Below are positions 7,299 through 13,859 of a stretch of DNA of 18,243 nt, piece by piece. Every line of letters begins with the position of its first letter. Within the stretch, counting starts at the first letter, position 1. Under the pieces are notes generated by a model. That model was not told the origin of the DNA. It worked only from the letters and a program-made list of their open reading frames with translations, and made no database searches. The stretch covers positions 1 through 18,243 of the forward strand of contig JAKIVW010000019.1 of assembly GCA_022750355.1 (NCBI GenBank). The letters run 5' to 3'. Made by a program: the position numbers and the translations under genes. The stretch comes from Thermoplasmata archaeon. GTDB lineage: Archaea; Thermoplasmatota; Thermoplasmata; Lutacidiplasmatales; UBA184.

Positions 7299-9212
7299 CT
7301 ACGGGTCGAACTCTCGAGAGCGGATCCGCTGGCTCAGGTGGTCGCGCAGTTCGGGCCGAGACAGGGTCCGCGTCTCCTTCGTGCCACGGATCCGGAGGGC
7401 CACGGAATCGGCCGTGACCTCCTTTTCACCGAGCACGATCACGTAGGGTACGCGTTCGACTTCGGCGGTGCGGACCCGTTTGGAGAGGGATTCCTCCGTG
7501 GAGGCGACCTCCACTCGGATGTGGTCCTTCCGCAATTCGGCGGCGAGGCCCTCGGCCGCCTCGGTCTGACGCTCGGTGACCGGCAGGATCCGAGCTTGCA
7601 CCGGAGCGAGCCACGGCGGAAGCCGACCGCCGGTATGTTCGAGCAGGACGCCGAGGAACCGCTCGAACGATCCCAGGATCGTTCGGTGGACGACGACCGG
7701 GGTGTGGAGTTGGCCGTCGGAGCCCTGGTACTGAAGGCCGAATCGCAGGGGCATCTGATAGTCCAGCTGGATCGTTCCCGTCTGCCAGGGGCGGCCCAGG
7801 CTGTCGCGCAGATGGATGTCGATCTTGGGGCCGTAGAATGCCCCTTCTCCGGGAGAGACCTTGTAGTCGATCCCGGAGTCGCGCAGGATCCGCTCCAGGA
7901 TCGCCTCGGCCCGGTCCCACACCGCCGCCTCTCCGAGGAATTGGGCGGGTCGCTTGGAGAGCTCGTAGCTCCACCGGAGTCGGAAGGTCGAGAATGCCCG
8001 CGCGATCCAGTCGAGGAGCTTCCGGACCTCCGCCTCGATCTGGTCCTCGGTGACGAACAAGTGCGCGTCGTCCTGAACGAACTCCCGCACCCGGGTCAGC
8101 CCGTGCAGGGTCCCGCTCGCTTCCAGGCGGTGGATCGGCGCGAACTCGGCCAGCCGAAGGGGGAGCTCCCGGTAGCTGCGAGCCCGGGACCGGAAGATGA
8201 GCATGGACCCGGGGCAGTTCATCGGTTTCCACCCGAAGACCCGGTCCTCCGCGGTCGTCAGGAACATATTCTCCCGATACAGGCTCCAGTGGCCGCTGGT
8301 CTCGTAGACCGACTGCGCGAACAGGAGCGGCGTCCGAACCTCGCGGTACCCCGCTTCGTCCAGGTGTTCGCGGACGAACCGCTCCAGTTCACGGATGACA
8401 ACGATCCCGTTCGGCAGGATGGCGGGAAATCCCGGGCTCTCGTCGAAGAATGTGAACAACTCCAGCTTCTGACCGAGGGTCCGATGGTCCCGCGCCTCGG
8501 CCTCGGAGCGGAGCTTGAGGTATTCTTTGAGTGCCTCCTTCGTGGGGAAACCCACGCCCCGGATCCTTTGGAGCGTGCGATCCGGTGCGGCTTTCTCCGA
8601 CGTAATCGCCGAGAAGCCCAGAATGTGGACGCCTTCGAGCCAGCTCGCATCGGGAACATGCGGTCCTCGACAGAGGTCCACGAAGGTGCCGGTGTCGTAC
8701 AGCGAGATCGTCTCTCCCGCTGGGGTATCGGCGATGTAGCGCATCTTGTACGGATTGGCCGCGAACAGCTTCTGAGCGTCTTCTCGGCTGACTTCGCGGC
8801 GGTGAAAGATCGCTCGGGCCCTGACCGTCGCGTCGATCGCGCCGCGGATCGCGTCGAGGTCGGCCGGAATGAGCGGTCGGACGTCAAAGTCGTAGTAGAA
8901 TCCGTCGTCCGTCGGAGGGCCGACCGTCGGGCGGGCGTCGGGGACCGACTCCACGACCGCCTTCGCGACCAGATGGGCCGCCGAATGTTGCAGGATTTCC
9001 CGGCCCGCCCGGTCCTCAAAGGTGATCGGCGCGAGGTGACCCTCCGTCCCTAAGGGACGCGAAAGGTCGACCGGCAGACCGTCCACGAGGGCCGCGAGAA
9101 ATGTTGCGGCGCGTTCCGGAGCCCACTGTCGGAGAGCGTCACCGGCCGTCGTGCCCACCGGTAACGTACGGGAGGTCCCGTCGGGGAACGTGAGTCGAAT
9201 CGGGTCGCTCAC
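7299..9212 (-). CDS. thrS: Threonyl-tRNA synthetase, bacterial-type with editing domain
   Basis: Charges tRNA-Thr with threonine. The 637 residues show the full bacterial/eukaryotic layout: TGS domain (about 1-63), editing domain (about 70-225) with its hydrolytic motif H-S-A-A-H (His76, His80) and C-R-G-P-H (Cys181, His185), class II catalytic core (about 245-530) and anticodon-binding domain (about 535-630). The active-site zinc ligands Cys333 (M-N-C-P-G), His384 and His509 (V-V-H-R) are present. Many euryarchaeal ThrRS enzymes instead carry an unrelated DTD-like editing domain at the N-terminus, so this one is of the bacterial type. The start is GTG at 9212; a G-rich AGGGTG about 11 bases upstream may act as ribosome-binding site. 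No convincing TATA box precedes it, so it may be read from the upstream HisA-like gene through the C/D sRNA. Confidence 0.97.
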   Translation of the reverse strand: MSDPIRLTFPDGTSRTLPVGTTAGDALRQWAPERAATFLAALVDGLPVDLSRPLGTEGHLAPITFEDRAGREILQHSAAHLVAKAVVESVPDARPTVGPPTDDGFYYDFDVRPLIPADLDAIRGAIDATVRARAIFHRREVSREDAQKLFAANPYKMRYIADTPAGETISLYDTGTFVDLCRGPHVPDASWLEGVHILGFSAITSEKAAPDRTLQRIRGVGFPTKEALKEYLKLRSEAEARDHRTLGQKLELFTFFDESPGFPAILPNGIVVIRELERFVREHLDEAGYREVRTPLLFAQSVYETSGHWSLYRENMFLTTAEDRVFGWKPMNCPGSMLIFRSRARSYRELPLRLAEFAPIHRLEASGTLHGLTRVREFVQDDAHLFVTEDQIEAEVRKLLDWIARAFSTFRLRWSYELSKRPAQFLGEAAVWDRAEAILERILRDSGIDYKVSPGEGAFYGPKIDIHLRDSLGRPWQTGTIQLDYQMPLRFGLQYQGSDGQLHTPVVVHRTILGSFERFLGVLLEHTGGRLPPWLAPVQARILPVTERQTEAAEGLAAELRKDHIRVEVASTEESLSKRVRTAEVERVPYVIVLGEKEVTADSVALRIRGTKETRTLSRPELRDHLSQRIRSREFDP

Positions 9213-9277
9213 GGTCGATCACACCCTTCGGCCTCGACCCCGACCACCCTCAAAACCCCTTGGCTGCGTCGCGTCGT

Positions 9278-9337
9278 GCGCTCAGCTCGCCCATTCATTC
9301 ATCACGTTTCAGCTGGTTCTATTCTTCATCATCGCGC
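9278..9337 (-). ncRNA. C/D-box guide sRNA (2'-O-methylation guide)
   Basis: All four boxes match consensus on the minus strand, in canonical order and spacing: C box ATGATGA (9326-9332), 13-nt guide, D' box CTGA (9309-9312), 3-nt spacer, C' box GTGATGA (9299-9305), 13-nt guide, D box CTGA (9282-9285). GCGC stretches just outside the C and D boxes can form the closing stem. This is the compact two-guide architecture of archaeal box C/D sRNAs, which assemble with L7Ae, Nop5 and fibrillarin and direct 2'-O-methylation of the target base paired to the fifth guide nucleotide from D or D'. The guides are AGAATAGAACCAG (D') and ATGAATGGGCGAG (D). The 5' end overlaps the last codons and stop of the HisA-like gene. 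No separate promoter is evident, so processing from a longer transcript is likely. Confidence 0.9.
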
Positions 9338-10023
9338 GGCGACGCGGCAACGGCAACTTCGGGGGAGGGGGCGGGGGCTGGCGAGGACAATAACTGATCC
9401 AAGTGAAAGATCCCGCCGACGGCGCCACTGGGCGGTAGCTGCGGCGCGGCCGCCAGAGTGAAGGACCCATCCACCCAGGTCGGTCCTCCCGAGGCGATCG
9501 TCTTGATGAGCGCCCAATCCGGGTCCTGTTCCCGAGGGGAGACGATGACGTCGGTGATGCCGACCTCCCGGACCGAACTCACGAGTGCCAGCGGGTCACG
9601 GGTCGGCCATGCCGTGCTCGCGACCATCGCACCGCCGGGGTTGATCTCGACCTCGAACACCCAGTCGGTCGAGAGCTTCCACGCTCGACGGATCTCCACT
9701 GGGCCCCGAAGATAGGCGGTCGAAAGGATCGCACGGTCCGCGCCGGCCACCAGGATATCGATCGCGGCATCCGCGGTCGGCACTCCGGCATCGACCCAGA
9801 GGGTGATGTCCCGGGACAACTCCTGGAGGTAGGCAAGCTGCGGATCGCCTCGCTCGACGCCGTCCAGGTCCACCAGGTACATTCGTTGGTGGGCCCCTCG
9901 TAGGCGATCGACGACATCGAACGGGTCGAACGGAGCTCCGCCGTCGTCCCGCGCGACGACGGGGCCGTCGGGCCCTGGGAGGCACACCTGTCCCTTTCGA
10001 AGCATCATGCACGGAACGAGCAT
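9319..10023 (-). CDS. HisA/HisF-related TIM-barrel protein (proFAR isomerase-like)
   Basis: 234 residues resembling the archaeal group of uncharacterised proteins related to phosphoribosyl-formimino-AICAR-P isomerase (HisA). Recognisable elements are the start P-C-M-M-L-R-K-G (4-11), V-D-L-D-G (51-55), the phosphate-binding-like segment W-V-D-A-G-V-P-T-A-D (76-85) with G-A-D-R-A-I-L-S-T-A (94-103), and D-V-I-V-S near 148-152. The HisA first catalytic Asp of the A-I-D-L motif is replaced by Met7, and the second catalytic region reads E-V-E-I-N-P-G-G, so HisA isomerase activity is unlikely. Related proteins have been linked to C1/pterin metabolism in other organisms; that role is not shown here. 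ATG 10023 is chosen because it aligns with the HisA N-terminus; the frame is open much further upstream but would run through the RNase P RNA. The last codons overlap a C/D sRNA. Confidence 0.75.
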   Translation of the reverse strand: MLVPCMMLRKGQVCLPGPDGPVVARDDGGAPFDPFDVVDRLRGAHQRMYLVDLDGVERGDPQLAYLQELSRDITLWVDAGVPTADAAIDILVAGADRAILSTAYLRGPVEIRRAWKLSTDWVFEVEINPGGAMVASTAWPTRDPLALVSSVREVGITDVIVSPREQDPDWALIKTIASGGPTWVDGSFTLAAAPQLPPSGAVGGIFHLDQLLSSPAPAPSPEVAVAASPRDDEE

Positions 10024-10185
10024 CGGTTGCCCGTCGCGATCGGAGGCGGAGGAGGTTCGAGCGCGGCTACTGCGGGACACGTCGATTGCAACCCCGCAGG
10101 GGGTTATCGGGTTTGGGCCCCCGCCATCCGAGAGCTTTTCCCCGTCTCCCCGATGACGAACCGCCAGGAGGTGGAGGGCAGCTGA

Positions 10186-10500
10186 CGGTGGTCCGCGCCG
10201 GTAACGGCCGGCCGCTGAGGAAAGTCCCCTCTCCGGGAGACATGGGGTCGGGTGGGAGCCCGACGGGCGGGAGTCCGAGCTACGGAGCAGAAACGACACA
10301 GCCCGACGGTACGGTGAAGGTGTTGCACCGGAGGTTCCGTCGGGATATGCTGAAACGGCCGCCTCCCCGGAAGCAAGCCCTGATCGGTGGGGTGAGGAGT
10401 CTCCCTGACCACCGAGGAGAGCGCGGAGTCGAATGTTGCCTGAAACGGAATGGGGCTTACTACCACGACCTGGCCGGCCCGTCGGGAAACTGACGGACCG
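10186..10500 (+). ncRNA. rnpB: RNase P RNA (archaeal, type A-like)
   Basis: The catalytic RNA that trims tRNA 5' leaders. The universal CR-I element GAGGAAAGTCC is at 10217-10227 and the CR-V element GGGGCTTAC at 10452-10460. They form helix P4: AAG(10222-10224), bulged U10225, CCCC(10226-10229) against GGGG(10452-10455) and CTT(10456-10458), preserving the invariant bulged uridine. P3 is a short hairpin GCCG-GTAA-CGGC (10197-10208), P2 pairs CGGCC (10209-10213) with GGCCG (10472-10476), and P1 can pair GGTCCG (10190-10195) with CGGACC (10494-10499); a competing local stem at 10479-10496 leaves the exact 3' end open. The length of about 315 nt suits archaeal forms. Ends are accurate to perhaps 5-10 bases. 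No clear TATA box was identified upstream. Long reading frames across it on both strands are spurious. Confidence 0.93.
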
Positions 10501-10530
10501 GTTGCCCGGAGAAGCAATTTTCCGGGCAAC
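10501..10530 (+). terminator. Perfect 10-bp hairpin just after RNase P RNA
   Basis: GTTGCCCGGA (10501-10510) is exactly complementary to TCCGGGCAAC (10521-10530), with a 10-nt loop GAAGCAATTT. It begins right after the P1 strand of the RNase P RNA, so it may act in 3'-end formation or protection of the precursor. There is no T-tract after the stem, so it is not a typical bacterial intrinsic terminator, and archaeal termination normally uses T-runs; the role is inferred. Confidence 0.45.
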
Positions 10531-10574
10531 GAATCTCAGCGAAACGGTTCGCCCGAGGGCTTCGCGCTGGGGCG

Positions 10575-11408
10575 TTACTGGCGCTGCCAGCAAATCAATC
10601 GGGGTCCCCGGACCCCCCCGAGGGAAGCCAGCCGTCGTATTCGGTGGGACTCAGCGCGGTGGGCGGCGTCCGAGTATACCCACATTTCTTCGAATCCCCC
10701 CACACGGTTCACGAGAGAGCGGAGCGTGTCCCCGCTGATCGCGAGGTGGGGCTTAGTCTCCCAAAATACCTGACTCCGTTGGCCCGGTACGTTCACGTCG
10801 ACCCGCCCGACTTCCCACCGGCGGCGGGGGGAGCCCCACGGTCTTCCCACGCTTCGCCATCGGACTCGGGCCGAACCTACGGGACGGAGAGTGACTTTCC
10901 ATTCATTCCGAATAGGTAGCGGGGGGCCCCGGATAGGGTGGAGCGTCACGTCCACGGCCAGAATGCCCCCGGCGGCGAGAGACTTCCACGCATCGTGGAA
11001 GAATTCCACTAGGCTGTCCGTCGTAACGAGGTAGCCCAGGGAGTCCAGGGGTACGACCGCGAGCTCGACGCGCCGAGGCAATCGAAACTTCCTGAGATCT
11101 CCCTGCAGCCAGTGGTCCGCTGGGACCGTGCCGTGGCTGAGGTCGCGCGCCCGCCGGATCGCAGAGGCGGAACGGTCGAGCCCGTAGGATTCGATTCCCC
11201 AGGATGCCCAGAGGCGTGCCAATGGCCCGCTTCCGCAGCCGAGCTCCACCGCGGATCGGGGGCTCCGTCCCAATCGGACGGAGGCCACGCGCAGAAAGGT
11301 CCGAGCCTCCTGCGTCCGGTCCCAAGAGAACGCAGCGTCGTAGACATTGGGATACCGGGAGAGGTCCCGCGCTCCGTTCGGCGGAACCGGGCGAGGCGAG
11401 AACGTCAT
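10575..11408 (-). CDS. Class I SAM-dependent methyltransferase
   Basis: 277 residues. After a lead-in with V-Y-D-A-A-F-S-W-D (22-30), the SAM-binding motif I is V-E-L-G-C-G-S-G (54-61), strand 2 ends in G-L-D-R (Asp78), Q-G-D-L-R (102-106) contacts the adenine, and a strand-4 region around V-P-L-D-S-L-G-Y (119-126) follows. The C-terminal third is Arg/Trp-rich and has no motif that I recognise, so the acceptor is unknown. The ATG overlaps the stop of the upstream transporter gene in an ATGA, which indicates translational coupling and a shared mRNA; the pair may therefore act in one process, such as modification and export of a metabolite, but that is conjecture. It converges on the RNase P RNA gene. 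Confidence 0.87.
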   Translation of the reverse strand: MTFSPRPVPPNGARDLSRYPNVYDAAFSWDRTQEARTFLRVASVRLGRSPRSAVELGCGSGPLARLWASWGIESYGLDRSASAIRRARDLSHGTVPADHWLQGDLRKFRLPRRVELAVVPLDSLGYLVTTDSLVEFFHDAWKSLAAGGILAVDVTLHPIRGPPLPIRNEWKVTLRPVGSARVRWRSVGRPWGSPRRRWEVGRVDVNVPGQRSQVFWETKPHLAISGDTLRSLVNRVGGFEEMWVYSDAAHRAESHRIRRLASLGGVRGPRLICWQRQ

Positions 11409-12325
11409 GGGCGCACCGTAGACCCTGGGGCTCTAGGGAGGAGGTCCATCCGAGAGCGACCGACGCCGAAAATGGCGAGGAGGACGAGACCGACGCCCAC
11501 CAGTTGGATCCATACCAGTCGTTCATCCAAGAGGAGTGCGGACGCGACGAGGGCGACGACCGGTACGAGGAATAGGTAGGCGCTGACGCGAGCGGCCGAG
11601 GTCTGGCCCAGCAGGGTGTACCATATCGAATAGGCCACTGCAGTGCCCACGATCCCGAGCCAGAGCGTCGCGGCCAATAGGTCGGGGGTGGGTCGCGGGA
11701 GTGGTTCCCCCCCGAGCGCGAGCGTCGCCAGGAGCAGGACCAAGAACCCCCCGGCCAGCTGGTAGGTGTTGGCGGCGAGAACTTGGGTCGCGTGAAACCG
11801 CCGTTGAAAAAGTACCGTGCCCACGGCCCAGCTCAGCGCCCCGAGGAGCAACTCGACGACCGGGACAAGGGCGACCCCCGAGCCGGTCAACGACCAGACC
11901 TGCGAGATCAGTGCGACCCCGATGAATCCGATGGTGATCGCCGCCCACGCCGTTCGACGGAGGGGGCGGCCGAGCACCGGTGCCGAAAGGAGGGCGATCC
12001 AGAGCGGGAAGGAGTAGACCAAGATCGAGGCGATACCCGGAGGAACGGAGCGGGCCGCGACGAACCAGAGCCCAAAGAAGAGCGCGGTGTTCGGGATCCC
12101 CAGCAGCGCGGCGTCGCGTCGGTCCTTGACCTCCAGGGTCCCCCAACCCCCCGCTATCGTGACCAGAACCAGCGTGCCGGCGAGCCCGACTCCTGAGCGT
12201 AGCGTGGCCAGCCAGAGCGGACCGGCCGAGGTGAGCCCGACCTCGACCCAGAGGTAGTTCAACCCCCAGCTCACCACGAGCACCGCGAAGAGGACCCACG
12301 TGAGGTACGACCACCGCCGGTCCAT
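11405..12325 (-). CDS. EamA-family (DMT superfamily) membrane transporter
   Basis: 306 residues with about ten hydrophobic helices in two homologous halves, the arrangement of EamA/RhaT-type exporters. Half one begins W-S-Y-L-T-W-V-L-F-A-V with W-G-L-N-Y (20-24) and includes the L-L-G-I-P-N-T-A-L-F-F-G segment; half two includes the characteristic G-T-A-V-A-Y-S-I-W-Y and S-A-Y-L-F-L-V-P-V segments and ends with an E-R-L loop followed by a last helix. Family members export amino acids or other small metabolites; the substrate is not predictable. ATG 12325 is used because the family starts there; the frame continues to 12721 but that part is antisense to pyrB. A weak TATA-like CTAAG (12351-12355) is 26-30 bases upstream. 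The gene overlaps the downstream methyltransferase by four bases. Confidence 0.9.
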   Translation of the reverse strand: MDRRWSYLTWVLFAVLVVSWGLNYLWVEVGLTSAGPLWLATLRSGVGLAGTLVLVTIAGGWGTLEVKDRRDAALLGIPNTALFFGLWFVAARSVPPGIASILVYSFPLWIALLSAPVLGRPLRRTAWAAITIGFIGVALISQVWSLTGSGVALVPVVELLLGALSWAVGTVLFQRRFHATQVLAANTYQLAGGFLVLLLATLALGGEPLPRPTPDLLAATLWLGIVGTAVAYSIWYTLLGQTSAARVSAYLFLVPVVALVASALLLDERLVWIQLVGVGLVLLAIFGVGRSRMDLLPRAPGSTVRP

Positions 12326-12350
12326 CCCCCGAGCAGCGTCCCCGGAGACC

Positions 12351-12355
12351 CTTAG
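12351..12355 (-). promoter_or_regulatory. Weak TATA-like element before the EamA gene
   Basis: The minus strand reads CTAAG 26-30 bases before ATG 12325, at the usual leaderless spacing. The motif is short and GC-flanked, so this is tentative. Confidence 0.3.
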
Positions 12356-12414
12356 CGGTTGCCGGGCGCCGGAAGGGAACCCATGGCCGGTAGCAGGGGC
12401 CCCGCGCGAAGTCG

Positions 12415-12418
12415 TTAT
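12415..12418 (+). promoter_or_regulatory. TATA-like element before pyrB
   Basis: GTTATG around this position is the most AT-rich spot between the divergent genes and lies 26-29 bases before ATG 12444. It contains the alternative ATG at 12417, which supports the downstream start. Confidence 0.4.
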
Positions 12419-12443
12419 GCCGCCCTCCCCCTCTTCGGGGCCG

Positions 12444-13379
12444 ATGTCGCTGCGCGGACGCGACGTGATCTCGATCCGGGACCTCTCGAAAGAGGAGATC
12501 GCGGAGATCCTGGTCGCCGCGCGCAAGATGATCCCCTTTGCGGAAGGAAAGAAGGTCACCCACCCGCTCGAGGATCGGATCGTCGCCATGGCGTTCTTCG
12601 AACCGTCCACCCGCACCCGGCTCTCGTTCGAGTCGGCCGTCCAGCGGCTGGGGGGTCGGTGCATCACGATCGCCGATGCGGCGGCGACCTCGATGCGGAA
12701 GGGGGAGAGCCTCTCCGACACCGTGCAGATGCTGACGAGCTACTCGGACGCGATCGTCATCCGCCACCCCAACGAGGGTTCCGCGCAGCTCGCGGCCCGG
12801 GTATCTCCCAAGCCCATCATCAACGCCGGTGACGGGGCGGGCCAGCATCCGACCCAGACGCTCGCCGACCTCGCCACCATGCAGGAGGCGTTCGGCACGC
12901 TCACCGGGCTCAAGGTCGTCCTCCTCGGCGACCTCCGGTACGGCCGGACGGTGCACTCCCTCGCGTACGCGCTCGCCGTGTTCGGCGCCGAGATCGTCCT
13001 GACGTCGCCGCCCGAGCTCCGATTGCCCCGGGAACTTCGCGCCGAGTTGGAGGGGATGGGAGCCAAGGTGTCGGAAGAGAGCGATGTCCGAAAGGCGGTG
13101 CGGGATGCCGACGTACTCTACGTCACCCGGATCCAGAAGGAGCGGTTCGGGGACGAGGGCGAATATCGAAAAGTCGCGGGCTCGTACCGGATCGACCCCC
13201 ACATCCTTTCCGAAGCGAAACCTCGCCTCGTTGTCCTCCATCCGCTTCCTCGAGCCGGCGAGATCGTGCCCGAGGTCGACTCGATGTCGCACGCCTCCTA
13301 CTTCCGTCAGGCGTTTCTTGCGGTGCCGGTTCGGATGGCGCTGCTATCGTCGGTCCTGGCGCACGGTCGGGGCGAGTGA
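12444..13379 (+). CDS. pyrB: Aspartate carbamoyltransferase catalytic subunit
   Basis: Condenses carbamoyl phosphate and aspartate to carbamoyl aspartate, the first committed step of pyrimidine synthesis. The 311 residues are the usual length. All active-site motifs are present: S-T-R-T (55-58) binding carbamoyl phosphate, Lys86 in R-K-G-E-S of the 80s loop, R-H-P-N at 107-110, H-P-T-Q (135-138), R-Y-G-R-T-V-H-S (165-172), and H-P-L-P-R (266-270). ATG 12444 is chosen because it gives a family-like N-terminus (residues 7-16, D-V-I-S-I-R-D-L-S-K) and has a TATA-like element 26-29 bases upstream; ATG 12417 would add nine residues. The TGA stop shares its A with the ATG of pyrI, so the two subunits are translationally coupled. 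Confidence 0.97.
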   Translation: MSLRGRDVISIRDLSKEEIAEILVAARKMIPFAEGKKVTHPLEDRIVAMAFFEPSTRTRLSFESAVQRLGGRCITIADAAATSMRKGESLSDTVQMLTSYSDAIVIRHPNEGSAQLAARVSPKPIINAGDGAGQHPTQTLADLATMQEAFGTLTGLKVVLLGDLRYGRTVHSLAYALAVFGAEIVLTSPPELRLPRELRAELEGMGAKVSEESDVRKAVRDADVLYVTRIQKERFGDEGEYRKVAGSYRIDPHILSEAKPRLVVLHPLPRAGEIVPEVDSMSHASYFRQAFLAVPVRMALLSSVLAHGRGE

Positions 13380-13846
13380 TGACCGAAGTCCGGGAACTCC
13401 GCATCACGCCCATCCGCAACGGCACCGTCATCGACCATATCGGGAATGGGCTCGCGCTCGATGTCCTGCGGATCATCGGCGCCCGGGGGCTGGACAAGGA
13501 TTCCACCGTCAGCGTGGCGCTCCATGTTCGTTCCGGAAAGCTCGGCTGGAAGGACATCGTCAAGGTCGAGAACATGGAACTCTCTCCCCGCAAGGTCAAT
13601 GCGATCGCGCTCATCGCGCCGACCGCGACCATCTCGATCATCCGGGACTTCAAGGTGCAGTCCAAGCACCCGGTCGACCTGCCCGAGACCATCGTCGGGG
13701 TCGTCAGCTGCCCCAACCCGAACTGCATCTCGAACCAGGGCGAACCGATCGAGAGCGAGTTCCGGCTGTCCCGGAAACGCCCCGTCCAACTGACTTGCGT
13801 CTTCTGCGAGCGAACGCTCGACGACTTCCTGAGCCACTTGGTCTGA
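13379..13846 (+). CDS. pyrI: Aspartate carbamoyltransferase regulatory subunit
   Basis: The allosteric subunit that binds nucleotide effectors and holds catalytic trimers together in the ATCase dodecamer. 155 residues: an N-terminal nucleotide-binding domain (about 5-98) with G-T-V-I-D-H-I and N-G-L-A-L-D-V-L, and a C-terminal zinc domain with all four ligands, Cys111, Cys116, Cys140 and Cys143. The ATG shares one base with the pyrB stop (TGATG). A GTG immediately before it (13376) could add one residue. The presence of PyrI suggests feedback-regulated pyrimidine synthesis, as in other archaea. Confidence 0.97.
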   Translation: MTEVRELRITPIRNGTVIDHIGNGLALDVLRIIGARGLDKDSTVSVALHVRSGKLGWKDIVKVENMELSPRKVNAIALIAPTATISIIRDFKVQSKHPVDLPETIVGVVSCPNPNCISNQGEPIESEFRLSRKRPVQLTCVFCERTLDDFLSHLV

Positions 13847-13859
13847 TAGGGCGCGCGGC

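Noticed and set aside
6702..9053. A 783-codon plus-strand frame opposite the ThrRS, VOC and methyltransferase genes
   Set aside because: It spans the antisense of three clear genes and their intergenic gaps and has only charged low-complexity sequence.
10104..10529. Reading frames on both strands inside the RNase P RNA
   Set aside because: The region is explained by RNA structure (P1-P4 and both conserved cores), and the peptides show no domain.
12300..12443. An upstream extension of pyrB
   Set aside because: It would overlap the divergent transporter start and the promoter region, and the ATCase N-terminus begins at 12444.
11523..13292. A 589-codon minus-strand frame across pyrB and the EamA gene
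   Set aside because: It is antisense to pyrB and out of frame with the transporter; no recognisable motifs.
13376..13382. GTGATGA resembling a C box at the pyrB/pyrI junction
   Set aside because: It is the overlapping stop/start of the two genes and has no D-box partner at suitable distance.
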